Assembly (NCBI GenBank): GCA_963978905.1
Contig: OZ022256.1
Location: 12,941,501-13,005,500 of the forward strand
Source of the DNA: Trichostrongylus colubriformis
Lineage: Eukaryota; Nematoda; Chromadorea; Rhabditida; Trichostrongylidae
Direction of reading: 5' to 3'
Length of the DNA: 64,000 bases
This document shows, piece by piece, positions 1-12,566 of the stretch (its first letter is position 1; each line of letters starts with the position of its first letter). Made by a program: the position numbers and the translations under genes. The notes under the pieces are model-generated. The model was not told the DNA's origin and ran no database searches. It saw only the letters and a list, made by a program, of their open reading frames with translations.

Positions 1-1
1 T

Positions 2-193
2 AAAAAGCATCGGCTGATCCAGCAGGTTACATTCACTTTATGGGCCCCCTTCCCCACGATTCCGAATAGAAGAATGCATGGCCACTTCCGAGAAAATTTA
101 GACGATGGTCGATTTCCTTCAAAACTTCAAACATCTGATGAAATTCAAAAAACCTACGATGACATTTTTGTACATATCGCCTCTGCTCGCTGA
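2..193 (+). CDS. Possible terminal exon of an unidentified gene (partial)
   Basis: A reading frame is open from the window edge for 63 codons and stops at a TGA at 191-193. It encodes a mixed, non-repetitive sequence that includes LDDGRFPSKLQ and EIQKTYDDIFVHIASAR. I do not recognise a family. It could be the last exon of a gene that starts outside the window; it could also be a chance frame, because no acceptor is needed to explain it and the left end is cut. A second frame in the same stretch, with an ATG at 105, is also open and ends at 323, but its composition is less protein-like. No clear AATAAA follows closely; an AATAAA-like string lies near 470. Confidence 0.25.
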   Translation, partial: KKHRLIQQVTFTLWAPFPTIPNRRMHGHFRENLDDGRFPSKLQTSDEIQKTYDDIFVHIASAR

Positions 194-1595
194 AGCGGTA
201 GTGAACTTTGACATCACTGTCAAGTATTTCGGACTCGACATAGGCTCACAAACATTTTCCGGTTTGAATTCATCTTTGCATATGCTGAACACCTTTAAAA
301 AGAAGAATCAGTCTCGAATATGAGGGAGACCACAAAGTCCTATAGATACCTCCTCCTGTGTGACTACTAAGTCATTAATATAGATATCCAAATATTGTAT
401 ACAATTATTGTAAACGATTCGTTTGTCGATAGATGCCTTCATATAGTCTATAACGATAAGAACGGTTGAAATAAAATTCGATTAAAATTAAAGCGTCGAA
501 ACAGAAAAGGGGATCAATGCGTCAGCCAGATAAACACTAATCAGTTAGAAGGGTGCTGTCCTATTCGTACCTCACATTCATACACTGACGGAAACAAACA
601 ATCACAAGAGAAAGAAAAAAATGTCGAAAAAATGCAAAAACGCCAAGAAAAAAAAACCAGCAATGAGCAATGATGTAAGATAGTTCTTCCCACTGAGCGG
701 CAAAAAGATGGCAGACCATAAAAAATAGCACTTATAATTGGATATTTCCAAATTTCCAAAATAATAAATCGTCTCTTCAAAACTAGTTTACATGGGCAAA
801 CTGGTGAAGCATAATTCACAACGATCAATGAACAAATCCTCATCAGACTCAGCTTCTTTGCTTCATAACATTTCAAAATACCAGGACTACGCGTTGACCT
901 TCAAAAATAAACAATACACAAACAATAATTTCTCCTCAGACCAGAAAAAATTGCAAAGGGTTGCAAAATCACTTTGGCTAAGGATCTTCAAGAGTACCAC
1001 TGGCGTTCACAACACATACGTAACCGCCGATCATCAAAAACCAAGTCACACAGGGATTTTTTGAAATAATATATTTACCGCTGCCTGTCTCAACTCGTAC
1101 GAAAAGTTCACGGAAAACTCGTACCGGTCCCGCGCGCGGCGAAAATTTATTGAGGCAGCTATTGCAAGTGAGCAAACTTGAGGGAATATGGTACCAATTT
1201 TATATTCATCAGAAAATCCTGGTTATCGCGAACATTTATTCCAACAGATCAGTCAATCTGACGTTTTCCCAAGCTGTTACACATTTTGTGATGTCTAAAC
1301 AATGTTGTTTACGGAAAATGTCAAAACAACCAGTCTCATTTTGTTCCACATCGTCAGGCTTTACTAGTGTACGACATACTGTTCCCAAAACATTTAATTT
1401 CTAATACACAGAAAACTCCGGTTGACTTTGCGATAAGTCTGTACGGTGTACTTAAAAGTGTGTAAATTCAGACGGCTGACGCAATTTCTCCATCATTGCT
1501 ATCGTGCGGATTTGAACCTTCTCAGGGTTTTAGCAGTTGTATTTTGTGGCGGAAGCAAAATTTTGTAGTTTTTACAGAGAAGATCAAAGAAAGTA
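194..1595. other. Intergenic, no gene seen; GC-rich palindromic motif
   Basis: I see no exon series with splice signals here. Overlapping frames on both strands between 541 and 1400 lack family features. A GCGCGCGGC motif near 1131-1142 recurs near 55.86 kb and 57.83 kb, so part of this stretch is probably mobile-element debris. The segment ends in T-rich sequence with an acceptor-like TTTTACAG ending at 1577, which serves the next gene. Confidence 0.4.
1577..1577 (+). promoter_or_regulatory. Candidate trans-splice (or 5'UTR) acceptor for the TIM14 gene
   Basis: TTTTTACAG ends at 1577, 18 nt before the ATG at 1596. Nematode mRNAs often receive a spliced leader at such a site just upstream of the start codon. 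The sequence shows only the acceptor-like string; use for trans-splicing is inference. Confidence 0.4.
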
Positions 1596-4073
1596 ATGGT
1601 GAGTAGTTTTTACTTAAAGCTCGGGTCTGTTAAAGTTTGGGGGAGGGGGGGGGGAGACGGAAAATTTTCACCGATGTCGAAGTTCTTTCCCTCCTTAGGC
1701 ATTGGAAGCGAAACGAGCCACTTAATTTACACAATAACATCAATGTGTTTTTTTTAACTCTTATTCTCTCTTTCCTTAGGCTAAAGTAGATGAGACAGAT
1801 GCTTTTTCATGTAGGAGGAGGGGATATGAATTTTAGTTCAGCCCAATTCTAGGGAGGAAAGGAGCTTCTACAAGCGAAAAGTTACGTCTCCCCACGTCCT
1901 CCACCCCATTTTAATTGACGCTAGAGCTCTCTCCAGCCTATTTATTCTTACTCACTTATTCAGAGTAGTGGACTGATATTAGCCGGCGTCGGTTTAGCTG
2001 CTGTTGGATTTGGTGCTCGCTATTTAATGAGGAATCAAGCAGTACTCAAGAAAGGTCTTGAAGCGATTCCGGGTGGAGTGGTGAGCACCGTTGTTTACAT
2101 ATGTTCTTTTTACTTCTTTAATGTGTTTTTAGTGTTTTAATTTTTCTTAATGTACCCTGTACACTGCTATTACCAAACCCTAGTGTGTGCTCCTAGTCAA
2201 AAGAAGGGAAGGGGAATAGGGTCATGACGTTGCGAAGACTTGACGATTTTCATTATTAAAAAATCCCCCCCCCCCGCCTCACTGGAATTCCCATATTTTA
2301 ACACGGTAGATGCATTTTTCGGTTGTCCTGGAGTCGAGGCGGCGCTAGTCACCCAGGAGGAACAGGGGATTTTGGAACAAGAGAATGAGCGCTTGCATAG
2401 GTCACAGGTTAAGAAGCTTAGCAGTTGACGAATCAAATTTATGGTGTAGACAGATTTTTGGTATTTCCCGTACAGAAATGCATACTTCTAGAGGTTCGAG
2501 CGGCTCTTCTATAGGACATCAGCCCACCGAAATGTAATCCCTGCCGTAACAGTTCCAACTTGGATGCTAGTTCTCATCCAGTTCACCTTGTGACCCTCAT
2601 TCCTTCCTCAACTGCTCTGTATTCATCGTATTTTACTGGAATGACCATGGGATAGGATCACTTACGGGATTTGTATTCTATCCGGAACTATTCTCTTCAA
2701 GAACCTTTTTGTTGATTTTTCCCAGTGAAGTAGTTGATATCGTTTATCTTATATCCCCCCCACTTCTTTTAAAAGTGCTTGCATTTCTATGGTGGCTCAC
2801 CGGGATTTCTTGTTTACTGTTGAGTGGTACCGTAAAGTGTTGGATGGAATTTTAATGTTTACATGTACTGTTCTCATGTTGGTTTTCATGTGATGTTGAT
2901 TTTTTATGCTTACAGTTTGACAAATATCATCGAGGCGGCTTTGAACCGAAGATGACGAGAAGAGAAGCTGCACTGATTCTCGGAGTACCTGCTACAGCTC
3001 AGCCAAATCGAATTAAAGAAGCTCATAAGCGAATTATGATCGTTAATCATCCTGATCGAGGTATGTCTAACATTTAACGAAATGGTTGCTTTGTACATTA
3101 GTCTATAAATTGCTCAGAAAGTTGGATGCGATTGTTGTAACTGTTTAGCGGTTGTTTCCTAATGGGAAATCGTGTAATATTTCTTCTCGAAATCGCTTCG
3201 CGTTTTGGCTACGTTTTGGATGGAGATGCTCATTTGATCGCTTTCATATTTTGTGTGAAGTTTAAGTTTAAGCTTATTACTTCTGCATAAGACATGCGTA
3301 AGACAATAGGAGGGAAGGAAAAGAGAACAGAAAAGAGAAAAAACTCAACAATGTACTTCACCAAGAAAAGCGAGCAAGTACAAGACAGTAAAAACAACTT
3401 GAAGCGACCAGCTTCGTGGAGAAATAGGACTTCTAGTTCTCACGCAACATATTGATTACATACGTTCGAATTGAACCTGCGAAAGAAGAGGTGGTATACT
3501 TCTGAACGTGAAACTTTTGGCCTGGAGGCTAGATCTAGGACGAAACAGCGAAATTCCATTAAATCCACCTCTAATTTTGGAAACCGACATTCTGAAAACG
3601 CTGGAAGAACATGCCAACATGTGCCTCTTATTAATTTATGGGCTAAACATAAACCGAAGATTTATGCCTCACCTGTAAAGACCGCAGCCCAAAGTACGTT
3701 TTTCGTATAGTAGCTGCGTTCGGTATTGTGCAGTGCAACAAGTCACTAATACGGATTAGCAGTTAATGAGTAAAATTGTTCTAAACCCTCTCTAGTGCAT
3801 AGATATGCCTTCTGCTCGAAGAATCAACACTGTGGTGCTGGATTCAATTGATGGCGGTACATAAGCATCATATGCCTAAAACTTTCTATTTAGTAAAATA
3901 GTGCTCATCACAAAAACACAAACTTTTCAACTTATTCACTTTATTTTTATTGGGAACCTAAGCAAAGTTCATGTAGAATACTATGATAACTTGTGGTTAT
4001 TTCAGGTGGGTCGCCATACCTCGCCTCAAAGATTAACGAAGCGAAAGACTTACTAGAATCGACAAAATCGTAA
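1596..4073 (+). CDS. dnj-21: TIM14/DNAJC19-like mitochondrial import J-protein
   Basis: There are four exons: 1596-1598 (the ATG alone), 1964-2080, 2916-3060 and 4006-4073. Together they give 110 residues. The N-terminus is one hydrophobic, Gly/Ala-rich membrane segment ([19 protein letters not shown]), followed by a short matrix-facing linker and a J domain. The J domain contains REAALILGV, then the HPD motif in [12 protein letters not shown], then INEAKDLL. The small size, N-terminal anchor and C-terminal J domain are the Pam18/TIM14 arrangement, in which the HPD loop stimulates mtHsp70 at the TIM23 channel. Splice sites are GTGAGT, GTGAGC and GTATGT donors with TTCAG, TACAG and TTCAG acceptors. 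An AATAAA at 4201-4206 is 128 nt past the stop. The symbol is given by family likeness to the nematode gene. The ATG-only first exon is unusual, but it is the only in-frame start I see. The gene appears intact. Confidence 0.88.
1632..1910. repeat. G-run-ended MITE copy in intron 1 of the TIM14 gene
   Basis: The segment begins with a G-run followed by GAGACGGAAAATTTTCACC and ends with GAAAAGTTACGTCTCCCC, so the ends are roughly inverted. A related internal string, TCGAAG..CTTTCCCT..TAGGC, recurs at 14.05-14.26 kb and, more loosely, near 33.5 kb and 50.35-50.64 kb. It makes up most of a 365-nt intron. Confidence 0.5.
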
Positions 4074-4200
4074 CGTCTACTTCTACTGTACATTTAGAGA
4101 TCATTATATATCTACTGGTATTTCATTGTTGTCGTTGCATGTCAATGCTCCTTCAGAGAAAGCTAATTAAGACAGAGAGCATATTTCTTTACCGTAGACT

Positions 4201-4206
4201 AATAAA
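4201..4206 (+). terminator. Poly(A) signal of the TIM14 gene
   Basis: AATAAA lies 128 nt after the TAA at 4071-4073, on the same strand. Confidence 0.55.
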
Positions 4207-4294
4207 TTTGAGCTGAGCATCAGGATCATTACTCTTATCTCAGAGGTGAAATCACAAGCCACAAATTTCGTGTGCAAAACAGTTGTAGTAAACG

Positions 4295-4860
4295 TAGATT
4301 GAAGCGGCTTTTGTCATAAACGTGCATTACGGCTGCACACACGCTCGTTTGGGTTGCAGCAGCGATAGTTACAACTATGCTTACGATAAGCCACAAAAAA
4401 TGATCAAATGTCGCATCATTACGACCTTGTCTCTTCAGACCACGTAAATACTTCGCGGTACGGCTTCAGGGCGTGGCCGCGTGTCTCTGCATCTCCGCCA
4501 GTGCCACAGTGTCTCGTTGCCCGCGTTGTCTCTGCACCTGCCCCTTTCCTGGGTGGGGGTCGCTAGGTCGAACTTCCGCATGCGGCGTTGCACTCGCGGC
4601 ACAGTCAGTACCAGCCATTGGGAATTCAGCTCAAGGCGCAATGGGCTGGTACCGTAAGGGACCTTTAAAAATTGCAGGTTGAAGGCTTTGGGAGTCCACC
4701 TACCTTTAAAGGTCCTTAACGGTACCAGCTCTGAGCGGAATTCCAAACGACTCGTACTTGCCGCGCTGCATGGCGGTCGCGCGGAAATTCGACCTAGCGA
4801 CCTCCACCCCCCTTTCCTCCTTGCCTTATTGCCTGTGAACGCGGGCACGCCCTCCAACGC
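4295..4860. repeat. GC-rich MITE cluster with internal hairpin
   Basis: The segment contains GTGTCTCTGC..CTCCGCC..GTGCCAC strings shared with copies near 25.2 kb and 63.55 kb. It also holds a near-perfect hairpin: GCTGGTACCGTAAGGGACC at about 4643 pairs with GGTCCTTAACGGTACCAGC ending at about 4731. The GGCTGGTACCGT string also appears in diverged form near 34.80, 61.59 and 62.97 kb. Apparent open frames here follow the repeat and are not genes. Confidence 0.55.
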
Positions 4861-7800
4861 AAAGTATGAATGCGGTCTTATACCTACTTTTGCAATCTAC
4901 GTTCCTACTATTCAAGGTTTGCCAGCATATTTTCCAAAACTTCTTACTACTGGGTAACTGCGACTATTTTCAGAAATTGAAGCCTCTAGAGTTAGCTGTC
5001 AGAAACTGTGGTTTTTTGTGGTGGAGAAGCGCTTAACGTAGCGTCTCATCTGGAAAACTTCCTGGGGCTCTAGATGTAGAAAAAATGCAGGTTTTCTCTA
5101 CAAAGTGGTAGCTGATTTATACGAAAAATCGCGAAACTTACTAATGAAAAATTGCGAGGGAGTACTCAATGGACAAAACTGCTGGAACTTTTCGTCCGAC
5201 TAATAACAGAGATGGCGAACAAATTGGTAACCAGATAAAGACCCTATGAAATAACGATTTGGAATCAAGAACAGGTATGTCTGCTTCCCCAGGAAAGAGC
5301 TCAGTAATTTTTCCTCAAAAACTTCTATTGGTAGTGGCGTGGGCACGCACTGGAAAACGCTTTGAAAATCGTGGGACACGGTGCTTATAAAGAATCGTAG
5401 TGGATCTGATTCGAGGTCAAACTCTTGTATCGGACACTGCTGAGGTGAAACAGCAGAAATCCTCTATAGCCACAGATTCGATTAGTCATTGTACTGGTAG
5501 AAATGGACAAAAATCTACATAAAAGTGATTATCGCAAGAAGGGATGCGTGCTCGTTCCCTTGCCCTAAAAGGCAGTCAAATGCATGGCGTATCTCAGGAA
5601 ACATTGAACTGTGCCATGAATCTATTTTGAAATATTGTAGAGTTCCAGAAATACACGTCCTGTATCGGTCCTGGTGCAGATGACATTTAGTCTGGATAGT
5701 GCCTTACCATGCTCATATAAAATTGTATGTAAATAAAGGTAAGATGGGATGAAAAATAAATGTAAACACATTTTCTTCAAATATTACTGCATGATGCAAA
5801 GGAATTGGCTGCACTGCCGCTTTGTATTTGCAAATAAACAGGACCGAAGCATATGCAGTCTACCAAGCTATCCGTTCCCAAAGCATATCTGGTGAATCAT
5901 ATTGTGAAGTGCCAAAGTGTGAAGGACTCAATAAGAAGTCCTAAGTTGGGTGGGCTTCGCACGGATCAAACATTTTTATGATGCTGGATCCTCGTCGAAT
6001 ACATGGCGTAGCTTGCAGGTATAAATCACCTCTTTTCATGGGATCCCAATCCCAGGTAACGGATGCTGTAAACAGGTCCCTAATGTGAACGGATTCGATT
6101 GAGAATTTTGTCATAGGGAAGGCTCGAATGATACTTTTTTGGATCAATCATTTAGTGACTGGCCATATTTGCTCAAGCGTACAAACACTAGGCGACAAAA
6201 AATCGGACTTTGGTCTCTTCAGTCGCCCCACACCTGCTTTTGCTATGTCTTTGTGTTCATTATGGTGTTCCTTTCCCTATTTCTGTATCCTCTGCTATAT
6301 TCATTGAAATCCGTTTTTCACGATAATCCTATTCAAAGATATCGTCAGGGTTCACTTTGAAATGTGGATTGTGGAATACAAAAGTCGAGGTGATAAGCAG
6401 TATGACAATAGCAAAAAAACGGAATGAAAGGATGAAATAGCCCAGAGATAGCTACCCAAAAATCTCCTTTTATTTTCGCGAACGTTGTCCCGCTCTCGCA
6501 GCAGCTCGGAAAATTGATGCGTTGCAGTTTGAAATGATTAGCGGAGGTCGTGGTGAAGATGCCAGGACGCGTTTTTTTTTCAGGGGAAATTTCTCCACAG
6601 ATCATCTCTTCTGGACTAATATTCCTCATTTTCACTTTACTGCCTTCAAGTATCGCTACGGCAAAGACGTTCTGTGGCAAGGGTTACTGTTCAAAAAGAC
6701 TCGAGGTATAGACAGGCACTTAGAAAGCGAGCTTCCGAGTTTTTAAACTTCAAAGTTTTTAGTTTCAATGTTAAAAAAGCTCTTGTGACTGTAGAAACTC
6801 GTTTTTGTGAGTTCAATGTTGTAACAGGGGCATGGCGCACTCCACACTGATCAGGCTGCGTGCTACCCTGAATTGCATTGGAATCATGTTGGATCTAGAG
6901 TAAATACATATAGGCAACTCAAATAAAAAAAAGGAAACCAGAAGGCAGCACCATGCTTGACCGAAGTATTGCTTTAATGACTCGGCAGAGCATGCATGTG
7001 ATTATAGGAGACACAGTTATCGCCCCTATGTCGATGGCTCAAGTTTCGCTTGAGGGAGTTGGATGCTTGCTCAGTGGCAAATAGGGGTTGTAAGGAACCT
7101 AATGGTAAAACTGAAAACGTTGTTTTGGTAGAGACTCCATATAGTGTCTATATATGAGGTTGCTCGCCAAAATATTCTTTGAAGGCAGCATTAAGGGAAA
7201 TTGGGAAGAAGAGTAAAAGAAGTAGTGAATGGGAAAGTCGAGATGCCTAGTAACAAGGCAGTGAAGAAAAAACGGATGAAAATAGCCAAACTCGAGAAAT
7301 AGGACCCCTCTCCCACCATTGGTTCTAGGCGCGGACGACCTTCCCATCAAGAGACGGGTAGTGCGAAAGAGATTCCCATCGGCTTGTCGCCAATAAACAC
7401 AAGGGAATGTCTGGAAATATGACAGCATCTATTTTCTGGAGTGGGCTTCATGCTAAACCTGAGAAAGCGTCCCGGAATACCTCCAATCTCTCCGCATATC
7501 CTTGGCCCCTCTCATCATAGCCGACCACGAATCACGTCGCTTGGGGGCGGCGTCGATTATCGAAAGGCGGCAGCTCTTATCCGTTGCGCCGTTTCTACAG
7601 CTCGGAGGCGCGCTTTCTCGCCAGGATTTCGCCACAAAAGCCTTCTTACCCCTATAGTTTCCACGTAAATGACAACTTTGAGGAATTTCTCAGTAACCAC
7701 ATTACCCCTAATCCTGTCTTTAAGTAGCCCCGCGGTGTTACCTTCGAAGTAGACGTCGCTCCGACGCGATGTTTATGAAGAGTATTGTCTCCGGTATTGC

Positions 7801-9206
7801 GGGTCTAATCGTGGCTGTTGAGGGAGATGAACGCGATTCGAAGCTGGAGTAGAAAAGATGATCTTGGTTGGAATCACTTTATGCTGCCCTTGCGCAGAAT
7901 AACAATCTAAAATGTGATGTCAAGGAGATAAAGGCCTTATGTTTTGAGATACTGCCCTCTTTCAAGCTGAACCCACGGTTAATAGGCATTTAGATTCGAA
8001 CGGTGATGAGCCGTTCGGTGACTTACAACAGTCGACGACTTCTGACAGCGATTACTGTAGCTTTTGCTACGTTCCATTATTACGCACTCTGAATCATTTT
8101 CTTGGTGATTTGCAACGGAAGTCGAATGCATGGCGTATTTCAGGTCATTGGACGCAGAGCACATTATCTTTCATTGATATAGCTCTGCAGAGCGTGTTTG
8201 GCTCTGCTGAAATCACCAGTTTGGTATTAAGGGAGGGGCAAGAGGCGAGACTCATTCGGTTCCCCATCTTCTCCACATGGGCGATGCAAATGCGTATCAG
8301 CATGCTGCCGGCGGCCCTATCTGGTAATGCTGTTATCACTGCCATCAATGCTGCTTAAGACGTTGCAGACCTAAGACAGTTTTTATGTTTGCAAGCTTCT
8401 CTCGGTCGCTTTTCCTTGATTAGAGCTGTAACACTATCACTGAGTAGTTGCAATAATGGATAAATGTGTGTAATGAGTTTTCACCGCATTTCTCCACAAA
8501 AAATGTTTTCACCGAAAAAGAGATGAGAAAGGTGGAACATTTTTTGCACATACTACAGCTTGACCTTTTTATTCCTCTTTATTCGCTCTGATTCTCTTAG
8601 GAAAAGGGAAAGGACTCGTATACTTCCAAATGAAATTTACATTATTTATTTACTTCTTAAGGCTATGTGTAGTATATGGAATGCATTGTATCACTTCACA
8701 AAAGGGCAATTTTATTATATTTAATAAACTTTAGTGAGAGAAATGTTAGATATCCACTGAAGAGGAGGAATGAGCATGTAATCCACAACGTTCAACATCC
8801 ATTGTCACCAGGGCACTGCCAGGTGTCGAGGAAAATATCCGCTTCTATACGACCTCCCCCTCTCTGCAACAATCTGATACTACCCCCCCTTTTTTTTTGA
8901 CCTCCATTACCACTAACTGTTGCCGGATTGCATAGTTGCAATGTGTTTAATTGCTGCTATATATCCTTCCCTCAGGCAAAAATATTTATTCTACATTTTG
9001 ACACACGGATTTGCGGTGGAATACCCTTTGTTTCTCATGTGCTTATTGAAAATTTAGATTCCAGTGGTTATCTCTAACCTCTTGAGGTGCGACCCCTCAC
9101 ACACTTATCCGTAGGACCCCCTGTTCAGGAATCCTCGATTCTCGGTTTACTTGTTCTCAAGCTACCTAAATCCTCACAGTTGTTTTTTTGGATTTTGAAA
9201 ATATTG
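4861..9206. other. No gene seen; scattered MITE fragments
   Basis: No exon chain, RNA gene or conserved protein motif is visible in this 4.3-kb stretch. 7175-7430 is a minus-strand fragment of the repeat whose fuller copies are at 41410-41955 and 54809-55507, sharing GGCAGCATTAAGGGAAATT and the AGAAATAGGACC region. 8808 to about 9150 resembles the 18185-18495 repeat. The rest is unassigned. Confidence 0.5.
8808..9150. repeat. MITE copy (GTGTCGAGGAAAAT family)
   Basis: It starts CCAGGGCACTGCCAGGTG, then TCGAGGAAAAT..CGCTTC..TACGACC, and contains TTGCCGGATT and ATTTGCGG..ACCCTTTGTT. The same order of motifs occurs at 18185-18495 and 20998-21335. The right end here (AATCCTCGATTCTC) is less clear than in the other copies. 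Confidence 0.55.
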
Positions 9207-9875
9207 GGTAGTCTAAAAAGTTTTTTCGTATTTTCAAATACCGCTTTTCCCCTCCAAACTGCTTTCCAGCAATCTCTTCTGTACATACACATGTAGTACA
9301 AGTCCACACGAATCTATAGGTATTATTGTCTTCCATATCCCGGATAACTCTTTTCGGCAAAATAAACATATCAACGGTCAACCTCATTCTCAATGCAAAA
9401 ATTATAAAAAATTTTTTCTTTGAATGGCGTTAAACAGGGAAAAGAAAAGGTGATAATCCGATGGAGCAAGATGAGGGCTATAAGGTGGATGGGGCAGCAA
9501 TTTTTATCCAAGCTCGAGAATTTTTTGGCGAGTCATTTTTTCACTAGTGGTAAAAATTTTTTTGAATTTTTTCTTTTAAAAAATTCGAGCTTGGATAAAA
9601 ATTGCTGCCTTATAGCCCTGATCTTGCTCCATCGGATTATCACCTTTTCCTTTCCCTGTCTAACGCCATTCAAAGAAAAAAATTGGATTTGAAAATGAAG
9701 TGACTTTTGATATTTTTATTTTGCCGAAAAGGGTTATCCGGGAGATGGAAGACAACAATACCTATAGATGCGTGTGGACTTGTACTACGTATATATGTAC
9801 AGAAGAAATTTTGTGGAAAGCAGTTTTGAGGGAAAAAGCGGTATTTAAAAATACGAAAAGACTTTTTAGACTACC
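9207..9875. mobile_element. Palindromic (foldback) mariner remnant
   Basis: Inverted ends GGTAGTCTAAAAAG at 9207 and CTTTTTAGACTACC ending at 9875 bound two arms that read as reverse complements of each other. Both arms carry the same mariner transposase fragment. On the minus strand of the left arm it is readable as LLPHPPYSPHLAPSDYHLF, i.e. the third catalytic region with the expected D of YSPD changed to H. The arms meet near 9555-9575 in AT-rich sequence. TA follows the right end; the left flank is TG. No intact frame remains. Confidence 0.75.
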
Positions 9876-11990
9876 TAATATATATCATTACGATTGGCTT
9901 TATGGGTTCTTGCAAATACATAGTTAATGGTAATGTCATAGTCATGTTATCCTATTCATGTTTGGTTGGTGTATGAATCTTGCAACATTTCCGAATTGTG
10001 ATTTCGCAGCTTCCGAACTTCATCAATTACAAATTATTGTTGTAGGCTAGACCATGCTCCGCTAGACTTTAGATGCATATGAGATTGTCTCACTACACTG
10101 TGGCAAGAATCGGCTCAAATTCAAAACCACGTCTTTAAGCCCACAATATATTACAAGTGACCTCAGGAGCCCTTGCTGAGGAAACAGCTGGCAATACACC
10201 CCCTATTTATGTCATCTATTATCCTATCCTATGTCGCTGCTCCATCGGTTTTGGATCGTGAGTTACTGAACTGGGTGTTCTTCCACGCACAGGTGATTGG
10301 ACGCCCATTGGACAGGATGATATCCTCGAAGGTTTGACAGCGAATTCGAAAGCCACCAAGGGATACATAACGCAACACTTACTGTAACCATACGACAATA
10401 GGCAGGATACCAAATTGCGTGGCACCTAGACCCTGTGAGCAGCTCATGTGCCTCAGTAACTCGGTAATTCGGACACGGCAACAGATATGTGCCTCAGAAT
10501 CCTTGTTGTCCTATCCTTAATTGACAAAACATCTGCGAGGCGATTGGAAATGAAAGCCGGGTACTCTATATATGGGTATGAGCCTACGGGTGGAAGGAGC
10601 AACACTGGCGAAGTAAAGAAGATCGTCTCCATACGTGGCAATAGCTGGATTTCAGTTCGGTGCTGATTGCTTCAGATTTCTTCAGGAGTGCCACAGCTAA
10701 AACTGTAAAAACGGCACTGCTGTGACGACAACTGCGAAGGCTACACTGGTACAGAAACCGGCTGACAGCACCTATCACCCTTTTATCCGCAAAGCAGCCG
10801 ACACGATCGTGTGTTCCAGCATGGTAAAAATAAGGCAGGAAAGCAGCAACGACCTGAGCTGTGGAGTCCGCACTTTTTCCTGCCCATTTTGTTACCGTAG
10901 CGTGTTCAACCGCGGTCTGAGCATTATATAGATACAAAAACTTTAGCTATCTACTTAGCTGCACTCGAGTTGCGTATCTGGGTTGGTTTATGGGTTTTCC
11001 GAATCAAAGCTTGTGAACTTATTGTTAGGCAGTAAATATTGAGCAGTTACCCGGTCACCGAAGGTAAACGGTAGAATACAATGAAGATAATTTTGCCTAC
11101 ATGTATTCGAGGGTCCTGAAGCAGCAAGGTTCTGAAAAAAAGCCGCATGTGTGTTGTCACTGCCTCCATACGGTTTCCTTTCCAGAATCATCTAGTGTAC
11201 TTCAGCATATGAATAAAACATTTCTAGTGGTATTATCACCAGTACTGCAAATAGTATTCCTCCCAAAATAGGATTATTCCACTGAAAAACAAGATTACAT
11301 CCGCTCCAGTATAATTTAACTCGTTCTCACGAACGTCCTTCATGTGGCGTCTCTCGTGCTTTACTGTGGTGACTGTTAGTGAAGTGACAACTGGCGACTC
11401 TCCCAATAAACTGGCTAAAGGATCAAACCTTGTTAGCTGTGGTCATTGAGGCTTCGCATGTCTTCGGGGTAAATTAGTTCCGGACCGGTAGATTAAACGA
11501 GTGAATTCTGCATCGGTTGGCCCCCTACTATAGAGGATCGAACGATACCGAATGGTTTGTTGTTCGTTTTGAATATTCTATTGAGCGTCATAACTTCGCG
11601 TAAATGGTGTGAAGTCGCATGACGTGCTAGTGCACTCATTACCAGATAGTATGGTTGCCTTGGAAAGTTGTTCGATGGAAGGGTTGCCTTGGAGAGTAAC
11701 AAGCTAGTGTTTATAAACTACAACTAAGTCGTTCTACTATTTGATCTTCGTTGTTCTTTATTTGTCTGGAAACTTTTTTAAAAATTTCCCTTATGCCTCG
11801 AATCTTCTTCGCATCAGCATCAATAAAAGTAATAAAATGAAAAATAAATACAAATGCTTACTAATATAAGCCGCAGTTTCATAAAATAAGAACTACATGA
11901 CAATGGAGTGCCCTTTTTTAGAATTTGCCACCTTCATGTGTAAAAGCTTCAGGATCACGAACACCGGTACTCATTATTTGCCGTTCGTTC
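9876..11990. other. No gene seen
   Basis: This stretch has only short unrelated frames on both strands and no splice-consistent exon series, RNA gene or recognisable repeat boundary. Confidence 0.4.
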
Positions 11991-11993
11991 GTT

Positions 11994-12101
11994 AGGCTGC
12001 GTTGGCTGCGTTTACAGGTGTCGAGGCAGGGTGGCACAGTTGGAGCCGCGCAGACACGCAGCCACGCCCTGCCGCCGGCACCGCAAAGTCTGAACGCGGC
12101 T
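11994..12101. repeat. Short GC-rich MITE (GCGTTCATACTTTGCGG family)
   Basis: It begins AGGCTGCGTTGGCTGCG and ends CACCGCAAAGTCTGAACG followed by CGGC. The right end is the reverse complement of the family end GCCGCGTTCATACTTTGCGG. The inside contains CAGACACGCAGCCACGCCC, as in the 22.9-kb copy. Confidence 0.55.
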
Positions 12102-12566
12102 TTACTCCGGTAGGGCGTGCCTGCGTGTCTGGTAGGAAGCACAGCAAAAGTTTAAAGTGGAGTGAGCTATGAAATCACGCACTCAGGGTCAAGTATGTCA
12201 CGTCGACATACCTTGTTCACGACACAATTTTTGTTCGAACACATTGCCATGACATAAGATTTGAAAGTAGACTTTTGTCATCCTGATGGGGATGCCGAAG
12301 TGGGTGAAAGCTTTATTCAAGCCTGCCTTCAAAAAAATTTTGCGAAGAAATGACGTCAAAAGATGGCGAACAGTATTTTTCGATGCCCAAATGAATGCAG
12401 AAGCAGTGCCAGTTGATGATTAAGCACATGTCGGTGGAATCGCCGAGATGCTGACAAAGAAGCGGAAACATTTCCCATAAAAAATCATATTCCGCGATGA
12501 CACAAAAAACTCCCGCATTCAGTACATCCCCACCGTGGCAATACATTGGCCCAAATGACGGTTTTG

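Noticed and set aside
4435..4857. 140-codon minus-strand frame
   Set aside because: It follows a GC-rich repeat shared with other positions and has no recognisable motif.
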